A stretch of 64,000 bases of DNA, taken from assembly GCF_000717745.1 (NCBI RefSeq), contig NZ_JOBH01000003.1:62001-126000 (forward strand), read 5' to 3'. Source of the stretch: Streptomyces violens (GTDB lineage Bacteria > Actinomycetota > Actinomycetes > Streptomycetales > Streptomycetaceae). Below, piece after piece: positions 9,711-18,031 of the stretch (position 1 is its first letter; every line of letters starts with the position of its first letter). Both the position numbers and the translations under genes were made by a program. The notes under the pieces are model-generated. The model had not been told where the DNA came from. It was given only the letters and a program-made list of their open reading frames with translations, and made no database searches.

Positions 9711-9744
9711 CCCGTGCGCTTCCGGACTTCCCGAGGAGAGAGCG

Positions 9745-10908
9745 ATGACGACCAGCAGACGTACCGTGATCGGCGCGGCGGCCGCCGGGCTCGCGGCGAC
9801 CGCCGTGGGCACCGGACAGGCCTTCGCCGCGGCGCCCGCCGCAGGCGGCGGCCGCCCGCACAAGGAACACTTCGGCACCCTCCCCGACGGCACCCGCGTC
9901 GACCGCTGGACGGTGGAGAGCGGCGGTACCCGGCTCGGTGTGCTGTCCTACGGCGGCATCGTCCAGACCCTGGAGATCCCCGACCGCCACGGCCGCCGGG
10001 CCAATGTGTCGCTCGGTTTCGGCGAACTCGCCCCGTACCTCACCGCGGGCACGTACTTCGGCGCCCTCATCGGCCGTTACGGCAACCGCATCGCGCGCGG
10101 CACCTTCACCCTCGACGGGCGGACGTACCGCCTGCCCGTCAACGACGGCCCGAACAGCCTGCACGGCGGCGACCAGGGCTTCGACAAGCGGGTGTGGGAC
10201 GTCGAGCCGTACACCGGCGGCGACGGCAGCGGTCTCACCCTGCGGCGCGTCAGTCCGGACGGTGAGATGGGCTATCCCGGCACCCTGACCGTCCGCGTCG
10301 ACTACGTCCTCGACCGCCGCGGCGACCTGCGCATCGCGTACGAGGCGACGACGGACAAGGCGACGGTCGTCAATCTCACCAACCACACCTACTTCAATCT
10401 GGCGGGCGAGGGGAACGGTGACGTCCTCGGCCACACCCTGCGGATCGCCGCGTCCCGCTACACCCCCGTCGACGACACCCTCATCCCGACCGGCGAACTG
10501 CCGAAGGTGGCCGGCACGCCCTTCGACTTCCGGCGGGCCAAGCCGATCGGCCAGGACATCCGCCAGGGCCATCAGCAGCTCGTCTTCGGCGGCGGCTACG
10601 ACCACAACTTCGCACTGGACAAGGGCGTCACGGCCACCCCCGAGCACGCGGTGACCCTCGCCCACCCGGCGTCGGGCCGCGTCATGGACATCACCACCAC
10701 CGAGCCGGGCGTGCAGTTCTACAGCGGCAACGGGCTGGACGGCACGCTGCGCGGCACCTCGGGCGCGCTCTACCGCCAGGCCGACGGACTCTGCCTGGAG
10801 ACCCAGCACTTCCCCGACTCGCCCAACCGGCCCTCCTTCCCCGCCACGGTGCTGCGCCCGGGGCAGACCTACCGGACGACGACCGTGCACCACTTCGGGG
10901 TGCGCTGA
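9745..10908 (+). CDS. galM: Aldose 1-epimerase, exported (Tat-type signal)
   Basis: Interconverts alpha and beta anomers of aldoses, here probably supplying the anomer preferred by the importer or dehydrogenase. The 387-residue protein begins [17 protein letters not shown], a twin-arginine signal with cleavage near AFAA (27-30), so it acts outside the membrane. The conserved GalM residues are present: His140 in NSLHGG, His214 in TNHTYFNL, Asp in YDHNFAL and the catalytic Glu in [22 protein letters not shown] precedes the ATG. It closes the sugar-uptake operon. Two extra in-frame copies of its last three codons plus stop follow immediately. Confidence 0.92.
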   Translation: MTTSRRTVIGAAAAGLAATAVGTGQAFAAAPAAGGGRPHKEHFGTLPDGTRVDRWTVESGGTRLGVLSYGGIVQTLEIPDRHGRRANVSLGFGELAPYLTAGTYFGALIGRYGNRIARGTFTLDGRTYRLPVNDGPNSLHGGDQGFDKRVWDVEPYTGGDGSGLTLRRVSPDGEMGYPGTLTVRVDYVLDRRGDLRIAYEATTDKATVVNLTNHTYFNLAGEGNGDVLGHTLRIAASRYTPVDDTLIPTGELPKVAGTPFDFRRAKPIGQDIRQGHQQLVFGGGYDHNFALDKGVTATPEHAVTLAHPASGRVMDITTTEPGVQFYSGNGLDGTLRGTSGALYRQADGLCLETQHFPDSPNRPSFPATVLRPGQTYRTTTVHHFGVR

Positions 10909-10932
10909 GGGGTGCGCTGAGGGGGGCGCTGA
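10897..10932 (+). repeat. 12-bp tandem repeat of the galM 3' end (three copies)
   Basis: GGGGTGCGCTGA, which encodes the last residues and stop of the epimerase, occurs at 10897-10908 and again at 10909-10920. A third copy with one change follows at 10921-10932. The period is a multiple of three, so every copy brings an in-frame TGA. Looks like replication slippage after the gene end. Confidence 0.85.
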
Positions 10933-10988
10933 GGGGGCCGGCCGTGGGGGAGAATGGGAGTTCGACCCGCGGCAGGAGAATGAACCCG

Positions 10989-11795
10989 ATGCCCTCAGCC
11001 GACCTCCAGGCGGACTGCGCACAGTGCTTCGGCCTGTGCTGCGTGGCGCTGCCCTTCGCCGCGTCGAACGACTTCGCGGTGAACAAGGACGCCGGTACGC
11101 CCTGCACCAACCTCCAGGCGGATTTCCGCTGCGGCATCCACGCACAGCTCCGGGACAAGGGCTTCCGCGGCTGCACGGTCTTCGACTGCTTCGGCGCGGG
11201 GCAGAGGGTCTCGCAGGTGACGTTCGGGGGACGGGACTGGCGGCAACACCCGGACAGCGCGCGGCAGATGTTCGCGGTCTTCCCCGTGATGCGGCAGCTG
11301 CACGAGATGCTCGCGTACGTGACGGAGGCGCTGGACCGGCCCGAGTGCCGGCCGGCGCACGCCGGGCTCCGCCGCGCGTCCCAGGACCTGGAAAGCCTCA
11401 CGCTCAGCCCCGCCGAAGTGCTGGCGGAGCTGGACACCGAGGCGGTACGGCAGGAGGTCAACGCGCTGCTCCAGCGCGCCGGAGAGCTCGTACGGAACGC
11501 CGTCCCCGGCAAGAAGAAGAATCACCGCGGCGCCGACCTCTTCGGCGCCCGGCTGAACAAAGCGAAGCTCCGGGGCGCATCCCTCCGGGGCGCGTGCCTG
11601 ATCGCGGCCGACCTGTCGGGCGCCGACCTCCGCTCCGCCGACCTGATAGGCGCCGACCTCCGGGACGCGGACCTGAGCGGCGCCGACCTGACCGGCGCCG
11701 TCTTCCTCACCCAGGCGCAGCTCAACGCGGCCAGGGGCGACGCGCGGACCAGGCTGCCCGCGCCCCTCGTACACCCCGCCCACTGGCAGGCGTAG
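10989..11795 (+). CDS. Pentapeptide-repeat protein with N-terminal cysteine cluster
   Basis: Function unknown. The first 80 or so residues hold a cysteine cluster starting [10 protein letters not shown], with further Cys at CTNLQ, RCGIH, GCTVF and DCFG. It resembles YkgJ-type metal-binding zinc/iron-cluster domains. The C-terminal third (about 175-240) is built of A(D/K)L-type pentapeptide repeats ([18 protein letters not shown]), which form a right-handed four-sided helix in this family. The chosen ATG at 10989 lies 8 bases after GGAGAA. An ATG at 10980 is too close to that site. It lies between the galM operon and convergent sulfur genes, 9 bases from the chelatase stop. Some pentapeptide proteins mimic DNA and protect gyrase, but nothing here ties this one to that role. 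Confidence 0.75.
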   Translation: MPSADLQADCAQCFGLCCVALPFAASNDFAVNKDAGTPCTNLQADFRCGIHAQLRDKGFRGCTVFDCFGAGQRVSQVTFGGRDWRQHPDSARQMFAVFPVMRQLHEMLAYVTEALDRPECRPAHAGLRRASQDLESLTLSPAEVLAELDTEAVRQEVNALLQRAGELVRNAVPGKKKNHRGADLFGARLNKAKLRGASLRGACLIAADLSGADLRSADLIGADLRDADLSGADLTGAVFLTQAQLNAARGDARTRLPAPLVHPAHWQA

Positions 11796-11804
11796 TCACC
11801 CAGG

Positions 11805-12623
11805 TCAGGCCGTCAGCGCCGGCGCCGGCCGCCGCAGCGTCTCCGCGTACCGCAGCGCCAGCAGCTGCGCCAGCTCCGGCGCCGGGCCCAGTACATCGGC
11901 GAGCAGATCGGCGCCCGCCTCCCGGGCCCCGGCCACGATGCGGTCCGGCAGCCGGCCCGGCGCGATGACGTACGGCGCGACGGCGATCCGCGCCACGCCT
12001 TCCGCCCGCAGTTCCCGTACGGCGTCCTCCGTACGGGGAAGGGATGCGGAGGCGAACGCAGGCCGCACGGCATACCAACCAGTGGTACGCCGCCACTCCC
12101 GCGCGATTTCAGCGATCACTGCGATCGCCTCCGGGTCTGAAGAGCCCGCCGAGGCCAGTACGACCCCGGTCGAGGCACGGTCGGCGGGGGAGAGCCCCGC
12201 CTCGGTGAGCCGCCGCTCCAGCGCGCCCACCAGCAGCGGCGCCGGACCGAGGACCTCCGCCTGCTGGACGTTCAGGCGGGGCAGCCGCGCGCAGGTCTCG
12301 CGCAGCACCGAAGGGATGTCGGTCTTGGCGTGGAAGGCACGGGTGAGCAGCAGCGGCTGCGCCACCACCTCCCGTACGCCGTCCGCGTGCAGCCGCTCCA
12401 GCACCTGCGGCACGCTCGGCGCGTTGAAGTCCAGGTAACCGACCTCGACGCGCAGTTCCGGGTGGAGCGCCCGGACCCGCTCGCACAGCGCGCCGACGGT
12501 CGCCGCGTGCCGCGGGTCCCGGCTGCCGTGCGCGACGACCAGCAGTGCCGGCCGCTCGCGCAGCCCGCACCGCCCGGCGGCCGAGGCGGTGCCGGTGGTG
12601 GGGGCGAGCAGATGGGGTCGCAT
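11805..12623 (-). CDS. CbiX-like sirohydrochlorin chelatase
   Basis: Predicted chelatase that inserts iron (or cobalt) into sirohydrochlorin, making the siroheme used by the sulfite reductase at the head of this cluster. The 272 residues hold two CbiX halves. The first has the metal-binding histidines His32 (VVAHGSRDP) and His98 (LLTRAFHAKTDIP). The second half (about 145-260) lacks the AHGSR motif but keeps PYVIAPGRLPDRI. It is the last gene of the leftward sulfur run, 22 bases after the transporter permease. The GTG/ATG choice is uncertain because of the Pro/Thr-rich first 20 residues. A general CbiX/SirB chelatase is the best reading. Confidence 0.85.
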   Translation of the reverse strand: MRPHLLAPTTGTASAAGRCGLRERPALLVVAHGSRDPRHAATVGALCERVRALHPELRVEVGYLDFNAPSVPQVLERLHADGVREVVAQPLLLTRAFHAKTDIPSVLRETCARLPRLNVQQAEVLGPAPLLVGALERRLTEAGLSPADRASTGVVLASAGSSDPEAIAVIAEIAREWRRTTGWYAVRPAFASASLPRTEDAVRELRAEGVARIAVAPYVIAPGRLPDRIVAGAREAGADLLADVLGPAPELAQLLALRYAETLRRPAPALTA

Positions 12624-12645
12624 GGCGGTTCCGTTCGGGAAGGTG

Positions 12646-13572
12646 TCAGCGGGCGTTGGGGAGCAGTCCGCGGCTGCGCAGCACGCGGCGCTCGATGGGG
12701 GCGAAGATCAGCAGCTCGATGCCGATGCCGACGATCAGGATGAGCAGGATCGCGGCGAGTACGAGGGACATGTCCGAGCCCACCCGGCCCTGGTCCAGCA
12801 GCTGGCCCAGGCCCGCGCCCAGGTCGGGCGAGGTGGCGATCAGCTCGGCGGCCATCAGCGAGCGCCAGGAGAACGCCCAGCCCTGCTTCAGGCCGGAGAT
12901 GTAGCCGGGCAGCGCGGCGGGCAGCAGGACGTGCCGTACGCCCTTCATGCCGGTCGCGCCGATCGTGCGGCCCGCGCGCAGGAAGAGCGGCGGAATCTGG
13001 TCCACGCCCGAGATCAGGCCGTTGGCGATGGACGGCACCGCGCCCAGCAGCACGACCGCGTAGATCGTGGCGTCGGTGATACCGAACCAGATGATCGCGG
13101 CGGGCACCCAGGCCACCGACGGCAGCGACTGCAGACCGGAGAGGATCGGGCCGATCGCCGCGCGCACCGGGCGGACCCGGGCCACCAGCAGGCCCAGCGG
13201 CGTGCCGATGACGAGCGAGGCGGCGAAGCCGAGCGCGCCGCGCGAGACCGACTCCCACACGTAGCTGAGGAGCGTGCCCTCCAGCCACTTCTCCCGCAGC
13301 GAGCCCCAGACGTCCAGCGGGCTGGGCAGCTGGTAGTGCGCCTTGAGCTCGAAGTGGTAGGCGAGCTGCCACAGGGCCAGCACGATCAGGACGGCGACGA
13401 CGGGCGGCACGACCTTGGAGAGCAGCGTGCGCAGCACGGGCGGGCGGCTGACGGCCTGCGTCTCCAGCGCGTCGAGCCCGGCCTCCAGCCCCGCGGTCTC
13501 GGCCCCGCGCGCGCCCGCCGCCTTGGCGTCGGCCGCGTTGCGGGTCTCGGTGGTGGTCTCAGTGCTGGCCAT
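12646..13572 (-). CDS. ssuC: Sulfonate/taurine-type ABC transporter permease
   Basis: Inner-membrane channel of an alkanesulfonate-type importer, 308 residues. An N-terminal charged segment (about 1-60) precedes six to seven membrane helices. The binding-protein-dependent transport EAA loop is visible as RTIGATGMKGVRHVLLPAAL. GGGGAG lies nine bases before the ATG at 13572. A GTG 18 bases upstream is less well placed. The start overlaps the ATPase stop by 14 bases, so the two are coupled. Family SsuC/TauC. The substrate is inferred from the sulfur-assimilation genes immediately upstream, which favour sulfonates or sulfate esters over nitrate. Confidence 0.85.
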   Translation of the reverse strand: MASTETTTETRNAADAKAAGARGAETAGLEAGLDALETQAVSRPPVLRTLLSKVVPPVVAVLIVLALWQLAYHFELKAHYQLPSPLDVWGSLREKWLEGTLLSYVWESVSRGALGFAASLVIGTPLGLLVARVRPVRAAIGPILSGLQSLPSVAWVPAAIIWFGITDATIYAVVLLGAVPSIANGLISGVDQIPPLFLRAGRTIGATGMKGVRHVLLPAALPGYISGLKQGWAFSWRSLMAAELIATSPDLGAGLGQLLDQGRVGSDMSLVLAAILLILIVGIGIELLIFAPIERRVLRSRGLLPNAR

Positions 13573-14362
13573 GGCGGCGGATCTCCCCACGGAGCTGTTC
13601 GGTGATCTCTACGGAGAGCTCGGCGACGGCGGCGTCCTCGATGCGGCGCGGCTGCGGAATGTCGACCTCCCACGTCCGGGCGATGCGCCCGGGCCGGGAG
13701 GACAGCAGGATGACGCGCTCCGCCAGCCGGACCGCCTCGCGGACGTTGTGCGTGACGAAGAGGACCGAGAGGTTGGTCGCTTCCCAGATGCGGGTCAGCT
13801 CGTCGTGCAGCACGTCACGGGTGATGGCGTCCAGCGCGGCGAACGGCTCGTCCATCAGCAGCAGTCCGCTGTCCTGGGCGAGCGCGCGGGCCATCGCGAC
13901 CCGCTGCCGCATACCGCCGGACAGCTCGTGCACGCGCTTGCCGTACGCGCCCTTCAGCCGTACCAGCTCCAGCAGCCGTTCGGCCTCGTCGCGGCGGTCG
14001 GCGCGCGGCGTACCGCGCAGCTTCAGGGCCAGTTCGATGTTCTTGCCGGCGGTGAGCCAGGGGAAGAGCGCGTGCTCCTGGAACATCAGCGCCGGGCGGC
14101 TGCCGGGCACGTCGATGGTCCCCGCGGTCGGCTTGTCGAGCCCCGCGACGAGGTTGAGCAGCGTGGACTTGCCGCAGCCCGACGCGCCCAGGAGGCAGAC
14201 GAATTCGCCCGGCGCGACATCGACCGTGATGTCGTCCAGTACGTGCTGCTGCGCGCCGGGGCGGCCGAAGGACTTCGAGACGTGGTCGATACGCGCCGCG
14301 TAGGGCGCCGGCTCGTCAATGCCGGCCGTGGCGGCCTGCTGGGTGAGGGTAGGGGTCGTCAT
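13559..14362 (-). CDS. ssuB: Sulfonate/taurine-type ABC transporter ATPase
   Basis: ATP-hydrolysing subunit of the sulfonate importer, 267 residues from the ATG at 14362, which follows AGGAGG by eight bases. Walker A is GASGCGKST (59-67), the signature LSGGMRQRVAMARAL, Walker B LLLMDEPFAALD and an H-loop FVTHNV. These place it in the NrtD/SsuB/TauB group. The order binding protein, ATPase, permease on one strand with tight spacing makes a complete importer. Confidence 0.88.
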   Translation of the reverse strand: MTTPTLTQQAATAGIDEPAPYAARIDHVSKSFGRPGAQQHVLDDITVDVAPGEFVCLLGASGCGKSTLLNLVAGLDKPTAGTIDVPGSRPALMFQEHALFPWLTAGKNIELALKLRGTPRADRRDEAERLLELVRLKGAYGKRVHELSGGMRQRVAMARALAQDSGLLLMDEPFAALDAITRDVLHDELTRIWEATNLSVLFVTHNVREAVRLAERVILLSSRPGRIARTWEVDIPQPRRIEDAAVAELSVEITEQLRGEIRRHGQH

Positions 14363-14398
14363 CGGTGTCACCTCCTGGGGACCGTACGGATCGATCGG

Positions 14399-15523
14399 TT
14401 ACTGCGCGCCGAGTCCGGCGGCGCCGACCGGGGGCCTGCCCTCGGCCTTGAGGACCTTGTTGAGCAGCCGGAGGTCGTAGATGCCGTGCAGGTCGGGCTT
14501 CTTGAGCAGCCCGGACGTGACCGCGTGCTGCGCCTCGTCCTTGAGGGTGGCGGCCAGCGGGTCGTCGGTGACCTCGACGTTGCGGAAGGCGGAGTTGAGC
14601 ACCTTGTCGGGCAGCCGGGTGCCGGAGACCTTGGGATCGGCGAGCGAGGCGTTGACCGCCTGGGCGGCCTCGCCCGGGTGGCCCTTGATCCAGTCGTTGG
14701 TCTTCAGCGAGCCGCGCAGCACCGCCTCGACGGCCTTGGGGTGCTCCTTGAGGAACTGCTTGCGGACGATGATGTTCGTGATGACGAACTTCCCGTCCTT
14801 CCAGAGCTGCTTCTCGTCCAGCAGCGTGCGGCCGCCCTCGGCGACCAGCTTGGACGCGGTCGGCTCGGGCACCCACGCGCCGTCCACGCCGCCCTGCCGG
14901 AAGGTGTTCGGGATCTCCTTGTTGTCCTGCCGGAGGACCCCGACCTCGCCCTTACCGGTGTCCGGGTCGACCTCGTAACCCTTCTCGTGCAGGTAGTTCA
15001 GGAGCGCGACGTCCTGGGTGTTGCCGAGCTGCGGGGTGGCGATCCGCTTGCCCTTCAGGTCCTTGAGGGACTTGATCTTCTTGGGGTTCACGACCAGGGA
15101 GACACCGCCGGAGGCCGAGCCGCCGATGATCTTCAGGTTGTTGCCGTGCGACTGCACGTACCCGTTGATCGCGGGCGAAGGCCCGATCCAGCCGATGTCG
15201 ATCGTCCCGGCGTTCAGCGCCTCGATCTCCGCGGGGCCCGCGTTGAAGATGTACGGCTTGACCTGCGTGCCGCCCAGCTCCTTCTGGATGAAGCCCTTCT
15301 GCCGGTCCACCATCGGCGTCGCGTGCGTGACGTTGCCGAAGTACCCGATCCGTACCGAGCCCAGGCCGTCCGTCTTCGGGCCCTTCGCGGCCACCGGCTT
15401 GGTGCTCTTCGGCGCCTTGGACCCGTAACCGCAGGCCCCCAGCGCCCCGATCAGCAGCGGGACGGTGGCGGCCGCCGCCAGCAGGCGGCGGGCGGTGGAG
15501 CGGGGGCGAGCGGCAGGCAGCAC
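14399..15523 (-). CDS. ssuA: Sulfonate/taurine-type substrate-binding lipoprotein
   Basis: Cell-surface binding protein that captures the sulfur compound for the SsuBC-type pump. The GTG-initiated product has 374 residues, with a signal peptide and lipobox LGAC (lipidated Cys near residue 31). The mature part follows the SsuA/THI5-like two-lobed fold: RIGYFGNVTHATPM, IDIGWIGPSPAINGY and IATPQLGNTQD are characteristic stretches. It lies 217 bases after cysN, a gap occupied by a 33-codon ORF and a strong inverted repeat. Ligand identity (sulfonate, sulfate ester or taurine) is not visible. Confidence 0.87.
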   Translation of the reverse strand: MLPAARPRSTARRLLAAAATVPLLIGALGACGYGSKAPKSTKPVAAKGPKTDGLGSVRIGYFGNVTHATPMVDRQKGFIQKELGGTQVKPYIFNAGPAEIEALNAGTIDIGWIGPSPAINGYVQSHGNNLKIIGGSASGGVSLVVNPKKIKSLKDLKGKRIATPQLGNTQDVALLNYLHEKGYEVDPDTGKGEVGVLRQDNKEIPNTFRQGGVDGAWVPEPTASKLVAEGGRTLLDEKQLWKDGKFVITNIIVRKQFLKEHPKAVEAVLRGSLKTNDWIKGHPGEAAQAVNASLADPKVSGTRLPDKVLNSAFRNVEVTDDPLAATLKDEAQHAVTSGLLKKPDLHGIYDLRLLNKVLKAEGRPPVGAAGLGAQ

Positions 15524-15612
15524 GGGAGGGGTTCCTCTCGGTGGGCCGGGGCGGTACGCGCCCCTTGGCTAGGGCGCGCCCGGCAGGTCAGGTGGTCTTC
15601 GGAAGGGCCTTG

Positions 15613-15670
15613 CGGGCAGGGCGGAGCGGAGCGGGGTCAGCGCACACATCGGCCGACTCCGCCCTGCCCG
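15613..15670 (-). promoter_or_regulatory. 14-bp perfect inverted repeat between cysN and ssuA
   Basis: CTCCGCCCTGCCCG (15657-15670) pairs perfectly with 15613-15626 across a 30-base loop. No U-run follows on the minus strand. The upstream arm lies inside the coding part of the 33-codon ORF at 15637-15738, and the loop contains that ORF's single Cys codon and its stop. The arrangement could act as an attenuator or an mRNA processing/partial-termination point between the cys genes and the sulfonate transporter. Confidence 0.6.
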
Positions 15671-15738
15671 CTGCCGAGGGCTCCGCTGCCGATCCGGCCG
15701 CCCTCCTTCGCGAACGTCGAGAACGCCTCGCCCGCCAT
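15637..15738 (-). CDS. 33-residue ORF coupled to cysN, possible small protein or leader
   Basis: An ATG two bases after the cysN stop opens 33 codons in the Gly/Ser-rich series MAGEAFSTFAKEGGRIG and onward, ending GRCVR. No strong ribosome site precedes it, but the spacing (TAG-TC-ATG) would allow reinitiation. The single cysteine (residue 31) lies in the loop of the inverted repeat described at 15613-15670, and the ORF precedes the sulfonate transporter. I do not recognise the product. It could be a regulatory leader or chance coding. Confidence 0.35.
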   Translation of the reverse strand: MAGEAFSTFAKEGGRIGSGALGSGQGGVGRCVR

Positions 15739-15740
15739 GA

Positions 15741-17075
15741 CTAGAAGTCCCAGCCCTCGTCGTCGGCCTCGGTCTTCACCGGCTCCGGCGCGGCGAAGGA
15801 CTCGCCGACCATGCCCGCGGTGAGCGTGGTGCCGTCGTTCGGGTCGATCAGGATGAACGAGCCGGTGCGCCGCGAGTCGGCGTAGGCGTCGACCGGCAGC
15901 GGCTCGGCGGTACGGATCTTGACGCGGCCGATGTCGTTGGCGACCAGCTGACCCGGGTGCGGGTGCAGCGACAGGTCGTCGAGGGTCAGCCGGGACGGGA
16001 TGTCCTTGACGATCGCCTTGACCGTACGGGTGCCGTGCTTGAGCAGGACCCGGTGGCCGACGGTGAGCGCCTGGTCGGCGACGTGGCACACGGTCGCTTC
16101 GATGTCCTGGGTGGCCGTGGGCGCGTCGGGGGTCGGCACGATCAGGTCGCCGCGCGAGATGTCGATGTCGTCCTCCAGCAGGAGGGTGACCGACTGCGGG
16201 GTCCAGGCGACGTCGACCGGCTTGCCGAGCAGGTCGATCCCGGAGATCTTCGAGGTCTTGCCGGAGGGCAGGACGGTCACCGGGTCGCCGACGCGGAACG
16301 TGCCGGCCGCGATCTGGCCCGCGTAACCGCGGTAGTCGGGGAGCTCGGCGGTCTGCGGGCGGATCACGACCTGCACGGGCAGCCGGGCGTGGCAGTGCGC
16401 CAGGTCGTGGCTGACCGCGACGGTCTCCAGGTGCTCCAGGACCGTCGGGCCGCCGTACCAGTCCATGTTCGCGGACGCATCCACGACGTTGTCACCGGCG
16501 AGCGCGGAGATCGGGATCGCGGTGATCTCGGGGACGCCCAGCTCGCCGGCGTACGCGGTGAACTCCTCGGCGATCTTCGCGAAGACCGTCTCCTCGTAGT
16601 CGACGAGGTCCATCTTGTTGACGGCGAGGACGACATGCGGGACGCGCAGCAGCGCGGCGACCGCGGCGTGCCGACGGGTCTGCTCGACGACACCGTTACG
16701 GGCGTCGACCAGCACCACCGCCAGCTCGGCGGTCGAGGCGCCGGTGACCATGTTGCGGGTGTACTGCACATGGCCCGGGGTGTCGGCGAGGATGAACCGC
16801 CGCCGGGGCGTGGCGAAGTAGCGGTAGGCGACATCGATGGTGATGCCCTGCTCGCGCTCGGCGCGCAGCCCGTCGGTGAGCAGCGCCAGGTCGGGCGCTT
16901 CCTGACCGCGGTTGCGGGAGGCGTGCTCGACGGCCTCCAGCTGGTCGGTGAGGACCGACTTGGAGTCGTGCAGCAGCCGCCCCACCAGGGTCGACTTTCC
17001 GTCGTCGACGGAGCCGGCGGTGGCGAACCGCAGCAGGGTGGTGGCCGCGAGATCCTCGGTGGTGATCGTGCTCAT
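15741..17075 (-). CDS. cysN: Sulfate adenylyltransferase subunit 1 (GTPase)
   Basis: GTP-driven large subunit of ATP sulfurylase, which with CysD converts sulfate and ATP to adenosine 5'-phosphosulfate (APS). The 444-residue product from the ATG at 17075 is an EF-Tu-like GTPase: G1 GSVDDGKST (about 20-28), G3 DTPGH and G4 NKMD, then two beta-barrel domains. It ends in an acidic tail (DDEGWDF). There is no fused kinase domain; CysC is a separate gene here. The cysD stop lies two bases upstream, so the two subunits are co-translated. Confidence 0.95.
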   Translation of the reverse strand: MSTITTEDLAATTLLRFATAGSVDDGKSTLVGRLLHDSKSVLTDQLEAVEHASRNRGQEAPDLALLTDGLRAEREQGITIDVAYRYFATPRRRFILADTPGHVQYTRNMVTGASTAELAVVLVDARNGVVEQTRRHAAVAALLRVPHVVLAVNKMDLVDYEETVFAKIAEEFTAYAGELGVPEITAIPISALAGDNVVDASANMDWYGGPTVLEHLETVAVSHDLAHCHARLPVQVVIRPQTAELPDYRGYAGQIAAGTFRVGDPVTVLPSGKTSKISGIDLLGKPVDVAWTPQSVTLLLEDDIDISRGDLIVPTPDAPTATQDIEATVCHVADQALTVGHRVLLKHGTRTVKAIVKDIPSRLTLDDLSLHPHPGQLVANDIGRVKIRTAEPLPVDAYADSRRTGSFILIDPNDGTTLTAGMVGESFAAPEPVKTEADDEGWDF

Positions 17076-17077
17076 GG

Positions 17078-18031
17078 TTAGAAGTACCCCTCGCGCTTGC
17101 GGTCTTCCATCGCGGCCTCGGACATCTTGTCGTCGGCCCGGGTCGCGCCCCGCTCGGTGAGTCGGGAGGCGGCGATCTCGGTGATCACGGCGTCCAGCGT
17201 CGTCGCGTCGGAGTCGACGGCGCCGGTGCAGGACATGTCGCCGACGGTGCGGTAGCGGACCTGGCGGGTCTCGACGGTCTCGTCGTCCTTGGGACCGCCC
17301 CACTCGCCGGCCGTCAGCCACATGCCGCTGCGCCGGAAGACCTCACGCTTGTGGGCGAAGTAGATCTGGGGCAGTTCGATGCCCTCGCGGGCGATGTACT
17401 GCCATACGTCCAACTCGGTCCAGTTGGACAGCGGGAACACGCGGACGTGCTCGCCGGGAGCGTGCCGGCCGTTGTAGAGCTGCCACAGCTCGGGGCGCTG
17501 ACGGCGCGGGTCCCACTGCGAGAACTCGTCGCGCAGCGAGAACACCCGCTCCTTGGCCCGGGCCTTCTCCTCGTCGCGCCGCCCGCCGCCGAACACGGCG
17601 TCGAAGCGGTGCTGCTGGATGGCCTCGGTCAGCGGCACGGTCTGCAGCGGGTTACGGGTGCCGTCCGGGCGCTCCTTGAGGGCGCCGCGGTCGATGTACT
17701 CCTGTACGGACGCGACGTGCAGCCGCAGCCCGTGCTTCTCGACCGTACGGTCCCGGTACTCCAGGACCTCCGGGAAGTTGTGCCCCGTGTCCACGTGCAG
17801 CAGGGAGAACGGCACCGGCGCGGGCGCGAACGCCTTGAGCGCCAGGTGCAGCATGACGATGGAGTCCTTGCCGCCGGAGAAGAGGATCACCGGCCGCTCG
17901 AACTCGCCCGCCACCTCGCGGAAGATGTGCACCGCCTCCGACTCCAGCGCGTCCAGGTGGGACAGCGCGTACGGAGAGTCGTCGCCCTCCGGGGTCGGGC
18001 CGGTACCGGTGATGGCCGTTGCCGTCGTCAT
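17078..18031 (-). CDS. cysD: Sulfate adenylyltransferase subunit 2
   Basis: Catalytic small subunit of ATP sulfurylase, 317 residues. The PP-loop SGGKDS (52-57) marks the nucleotide pyrophosphatase fold. Further CysD signatures are HVDTGHNFPE, FGGGRRDEEKARAKER and VFPLSNWTELDVWQYI. ATG at 18031 overlaps the cysC stop (ATGA) and follows AAAGGGGA. It acts as a heterodimer with CysN, encoded two bases downstream. Confidence 0.96.
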   Translation of the reverse strand: MTTATAITGTGPTPEGDDSPYALSHLDALESEAVHIFREVAGEFERPVILFSGGKDSIVMLHLALKAFAPAPVPFSLLHVDTGHNFPEVLEYRDRTVEKHGLRLHVASVQEYIDRGALKERPDGTRNPLQTVPLTEAIQQHRFDAVFGGGRRDEEKARAKERVFSLRDEFSQWDPRRQRPELWQLYNGRHAPGEHVRVFPLSNWTELDVWQYIAREGIELPQIYFAHKREVFRRSGMWLTAGEWGGPKDDETVETRQVRYRTVGDMSCTGAVDSDATTLDAVITEIAASRLTERGATRADDKMSEAAMEDRKREGYF

